From assembly GCA_946614205.1 (NCBI GenBank), contig CAMOGR010000167.1, positions 1 through 7,195 of the forward strand: DNA of 7,195 nucleotides. Reading direction: 5' to 3'. Origin of the DNA: an uncultured Bacteroidales bacterium (GTDB taxonomy: Bacteria; Bacteroidota; Bacteroidia; Bacteroidales; UBA932). Positions 5,428-7,195 of the stretch are shown here, in pieces. The stretch's first letter is position 1. The number at the start of each line of letters is the position of its first letter. The notes beneath the pieces were generated by a model, which worked only from the letters and a program-made list of their open reading frames with translations, was not told where the DNA came from and searched no databases. A program made the translations under genes and the position numbers.

Positions 5428-6600
5428 ATGGCAGAAAAAAGAGACTATTACGAAGTGCTCGGCGTCGGCAAGGACGCCTCTGCAGACGACATAAAGGGCG
5501 CGTACCGCAAGGCCGCGCTCAAGTGGCATCCGGACCGCTGGGTAAACGGCACCGACGAAGAGAAAAAGACTGCCGAAGAGAAGTTCAAGGAGGCTTCGGA
5601 GGCTTATTCCGTACTCAGCGACCCCGACAAGAAGGCTAAATACGACCAGTTCGGCTTCGCAGGTGTGGATGGCGCCGGCGCACAGGACTGGAGCCAGGGA
5701 TTCGGAAGCCTGAACGACATACTCAACAACCTGTTCGGAGGAGCCTTCGGCGGCTTCGGAGGGTTCGGCGGTTTCGGTGGATTCGGAGGCGGCCAGCAGG
5801 GTCCCCACACCATGAGGGGCCGCGACATCCGCACCCGGGTGCGTCTCACCCTGGAAGAAATAGCGAAGGGCTGCACCAAGGACGTCACCATCGAGCGCAA
5901 CCGTCCCTGCCCCGAATGCAGCGGACGCGGCACCAGGAACGCCTCGGACATCAAGACCTGCCCCACATGCAAAGGCAGCGGCCAGGTGCAGAACGTCGTC
6001 AACTCACTGTTCGGAAGGACGATGACTTATACCACCTGTCCCCAGTGCGGCGGCGAAGGCAGAATCGTCAGCAATCCCTGCTCCAGATGCAAGGGAACCG
6101 GCCTTGAGCGCAAACGCGAAACCGTGCAGGTGCGCATCCCCGCAGGAGTCGAGGACGGCATGCAGATAACGGCACGCGGCGAGGGGCATGCAGCCGCACG
6201 CGGCGGAATGAACGGAGACCTGCTGCTCATTATAGAGGAGCAGCCGCACCCTCAGCTCAAACGCCAGGGCGCAGACCTGTTCTACACCAGAGTGATAAGC
6301 GTCACGGATGCTATCCTGGGCACAGAAATCCAGATTCCGACGCTCGAGGGTCCCTACAAGATGAAAATCGACGCCGGGACGCAGTCCGGCACCGTAACTC
6401 GCCTTCGCGGCAAGGGAATGCCCGAATTCAACAGCTACGGCAAGGGTGACCTGTACGTAAAGATTCTCGTATGGATTCCCCGAAAGCTCGGACGCAGCGA
6501 AAAAGAGGCGTTGGAGAAAATCAAGGACAGCAGCGTGTTCCGTCCCGACCCCAACCGCGACGACCGGGCCCTGTTCGAAAAAGAGAGCAAATATTTTTAG
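5428..6600 (+). CDS. dnaJ: DnaJ, Hsp40 co-chaperone of DnaK
   Basis: A 390-residue type I (class A) J-protein that delivers unfolded clients to DnaK and stimulates its ATPase. Seen in order: a J domain (about 4-75) with the catalytic HPD at 34-36 in KWHPDRW, and a short insertion before helix III as in other Bacteroidales DnaJs; a Gly/Phe-rich linker (about 76-125) with five consecutive FGG units at residues 107-121; a zinc-binding domain with four CxxCxGxG repeats starting at Cys161, Cys178, Cys204 and Cys218 (CPECSGRG, CPTCKGSG, CPQCGGEG, CSRCKGTG), all eight Cys present; and a C-terminal client-binding and dimerisation region (VQVRIPAGVEDGMQI, GDLLLIIEEQPH, then GKGDLYVKILVWIP). Length is complete. 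An AGGAG inside the last codons of grpE (5414-5418), 9 nt before the ATG, is the clearest ribosome binding site in the window and suggests coupled translation. Confidence 0.98.
   Translation: MAEKRDYYEVLGVGKDASADDIKGAYRKAALKWHPDRWVNGTDEEKKTAEEKFKEASEAYSVLSDPDKKAKYDQFGFAGVDGAGAQDWSQGFGSLNDILNNLFGGAFGGFGGFGGFGGFGGGQQGPHTMRGRDIRTRVRLTLEEIAKGCTKDVTIERNRPCPECSGRGTRNASDIKTCPTCKGSGQVQNVVNSLFGRTMTYTTCPQCGGEGRIVSNPCSRCKGTGLERKRETVQVRIPAGVEDGMQITARGEGHAAARGGMNGDLLLIIEEQPHPQLKRQGADLFYTRVISVTDAILGTEIQIPTLEGPYKMKIDAGTQSGTVTRLRGKGMPEFNSYGKGDLYVKILVWIPRKLGRSEKEALEKIKDSSVFRPDPNRDDRALFEKESKYF
5746..5790 (+). repeat. Five 9-bp FGG-coding units in the dnaJ Gly/Phe linker
   Basis: Five in-frame units of the form TTCGGNGGN run head to tail and encode (Phe-Gly-Gly)x5 at residues 107-121. 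Third codon positions vary between units (GGC, GGA, GGG, GGT), so the array is under protein-level selection or is old rather than a fresh slippage product. Confidence 0.85.
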
Positions 6601-6606
6601 AAAAAT

Positions 6607-6637
6607 TTTGCAGGACAAAAAATAATTGCTACATTTG
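6607..6637 (+). promoter_or_regulatory. rplS promoter, full match to the Bacteroidetes consensus
   Basis: TTTG (6607-6610), 19 nt, then TACATTTG (6630-6637) matches the -33/-7 consensus TTTG-N19-TAnnTTTG at every defined base. It starts 7 bp after the dnaJ stop. It implies a leader of roughly 60 nt before the rplS ATG; I see only a small inverted repeat (TGAA-CGG-TTCA, 6662-6672) in it. It is the best promoter in the window, fitting a highly expressed ribosomal gene. Confidence 0.8.
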
Positions 6638-6703
6638 CAGTCCCAATCAGTAGCCTCTCGTTGAACGGTTCATTGACGCTGCGATTTTATTTGAAATAGC
6701 ATT

Positions 6704-7084
6704 ATGGATTTGATTAAATTGGTGGAGGACTCCTTCTCGCAGAACAAAACGGCCTCCTATCCTGAATTCAAGGCCGGCGACACCATCACCGTGACCTACA
6801 GGATCAAAGAAGGTGACAAGGACAGACTCCAGAATTTCCGCGGCGTAGTTATCCAGATTTGTGGTGCTACTCCTTATACCAGGACATTCACCATCCGCAA
6901 GATCTCCAATGGAGTAGGCGTAGAGAGGATTTTCCCCTTCGAGTCTCCGTCCATCGAGAAGATAGAGGTCAACAAGGTTGGTAAGGTTCGCAGGGCACGC
7001 ATCTTCTACCTCCGCAAGCTCTCCGGCAAGAAGGCTCGCATCAAAGAGGCAAAGCGCGTTGTAAAGGAAGCCTCCGCCGAATAG
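6704..7084 (+). CDS. rplS: 50S ribosomal protein L19
   Basis: A 126-residue protein of the large ribosomal subunit that lies at the interface with the 30S subunit. Seen: the L19 fold opening (FKAGDTITVTYRIKEGDKDRLQNFRGVVI, residues 22-50), TFTIRKISNGVGVERIFPFESPSIEKIEV (61-89), and the family signature VNKVGKVRRARIFYLR (89-104). It is about 10 residues longer than E. coli L19, with a Lys/Ala/Glu-rich C-terminal tail, a common variation. The start at 6704 gives the usual N-terminal helix (MDLIKLVEDS). It has its own strong promoter and is followed after 32 bp by tRNA-Arg. The trmD, rimM and rpsP neighbours found in many other bacteria are absent here. No Shine-Dalgarno is seen; the bases just before the ATG are A/T-rich. 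Confidence 0.98.
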   Translation: MDLIKLVEDSFSQNKTASYPEFKAGDTITVTYRIKEGDKDRLQNFRGVVIQICGATPYTRTFTIRKISNGVGVERIFPFESPSIEKIEVNKVGKVRRARIFYLRKLSGKKARIKEAKRVVKEASAE

Positions 7085-7090
7085 GACTCT

Positions 7091-7108
7091 GCCGGGCTCC
7101 GGCCCGGC
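7091..7108 (+). terminator. GC-rich hairpin between rplS and tRNA-Arg
   Basis: GCCGGGC (7091-7097) pairs perfectly with GCCCGGC (7102-7108) around a TCCG tetraloop, 6 bp after the rplS stop. The bases after it are TAAATAAT, not a T-run, and the tRNA starts 8 bp later. It may be a partial terminator, an mRNA 3' end stabiliser or a processing signal. Confidence 0.5.
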
Positions 7109-7116
7109 TAAATAAT

Positions 7117-7190
7117 GGCTCCTTAGCTCAATTGAATAGAGCATTTGACTACGGATCAAAAGGTTACAGGTTTGAGTCCTGTAGGAGTCA
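7117..7190 (+). tRNA. tRNA-Arg, anticodon ACG
   Basis: A complete 74-nt cloverleaf without encoded CCA. Acceptor stem GGCTCCT (7117-7123) pairs with AGGAGTC (7183-7189, one G-U pair), with discriminator A at 7190. D stem GCTC (7126-7129) pairs with GAGC (7139-7142). The anticodon stem TTTGA/TCAAA (7144-7148, 7156-7160) encloses loop CTACGGA with ACG at 7151-7153. The variable loop is AGGTT. The T stem ACAGG/CCTGT (7166-7170, 7178-7182) encloses TTTGAGT. A34 is expected to be edited to inosine by TadA, reading CGU, CGC and CGA. Odd: the D loop has G18-A19 and the T loop has T at 56, replacing the usual G19 and C56. The bases after 7190 are CATCG, so CCA must be added by the nucleotidyltransferase. 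It probably shares the rplS transcript. Confidence 0.95.
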
Positions 7191-7195
7191 CATCG

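Noticed and set aside
6588..6610. AT-rich inverted repeat (ATTTTT-AG-AAAAAT core) at the dnaJ stop, considered as a terminator
   Set aside because: The loop would be 2 nt and the stem is all A/T, so it is not a stable hairpin. The A/T richness fits the start of the rplS promoter.
6638..6703. Possible ribosomal-protein autoregulatory leader before rplS
   Set aside because: The leader is about 60 nt and shows only a 4-bp inverted repeat (TGAA-CGG-TTCA); no convincing structured element can be supported by eye.
6647..7159. A 170-codon minus-strand open frame opposite rplS and the tRNA
   Set aside because: Antisense to a certain ribosomal protein and a certain tRNA gene; no family features.

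Overview
The window reads as an ordinary chromosomal segment of a fairly GC-rich member of the Bacteroidetes, most likely order Bacteroidales. The evidence is the promoter grammar (TAnnTTTG -7 elements a short distance upstream of several genes, once with a well-spaced TTTG -33 box), the general lack of strong Shine-Dalgarno sequences, the DnaJ J-domain of HPDRW type, and a tRNA gene without an encoded CCA end. Genus cannot be fixed from the sequence alone. I see no transposase, integrase, CRISPR array, phage gene or defence system, and no codon-usage island.

Layout. (1) Positions 1-1780, minus strand: a compact set transcribed right to left, slyD-like FKBP prolyl isomerase, then a family 2 glycosyltransferase 3 bp later, then the start of trkA (potassium uptake, cut by the window edge), whose start lies inside the glycosyltransferase gene by 29 bp. 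(2) 1781-1836: a 56-bp divergent promoter region. (3) 1837-3300, plus strand: a stand-alone DUF1846/UPF0371 gene of unknown function, with a promoter so close to the ATG that its mRNA should be nearly leaderless. (4) 3314-3362: a perfect 17-bp hairpin that can end transcription from both sides. (5) 3374-4771, minus strand: glpT, the glycerol-3-phosphate/phosphate antiporter. (6) 4772-4874: a second divergent promoter region with a perfect palindrome placed almost symmetrically between the two -7 elements. (7) 4875-6600, plus strand: grpE-dnaJ, co-chaperones of DnaK, 4 bp apart. (8) 6601-6703: a textbook Bacteroidetes promoter. (9) 6704-7190, plus strand: rplS (ribosomal protein L19), a GC-rich hairpin, and tRNA-Arg(ACG).

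How the genes work together. grpE and dnaJ form one functional pair (nucleotide exchange and client delivery for DnaK, which is not in the window). rplS and tRNA-Arg are both translation genes and are probably on one transcript, because only 8 bp separate the hairpin from the tRNA. The slyD-GT2-trkA group is tightly packed but functionally mixed. glpT and the DUF1846 gene appear to be single-gene units.

I did not find a convincing undescribed system. The points most worth a second look are the shared palindrome between glpT and grpE, the A19-U56 replacement of the usual G19-C56 tertiary pair in tRNA-Arg, the near-leaderless DUF1846 gene with its P-loop-like motif, and the Cys/His-rich tail of the SlyD-like protein.
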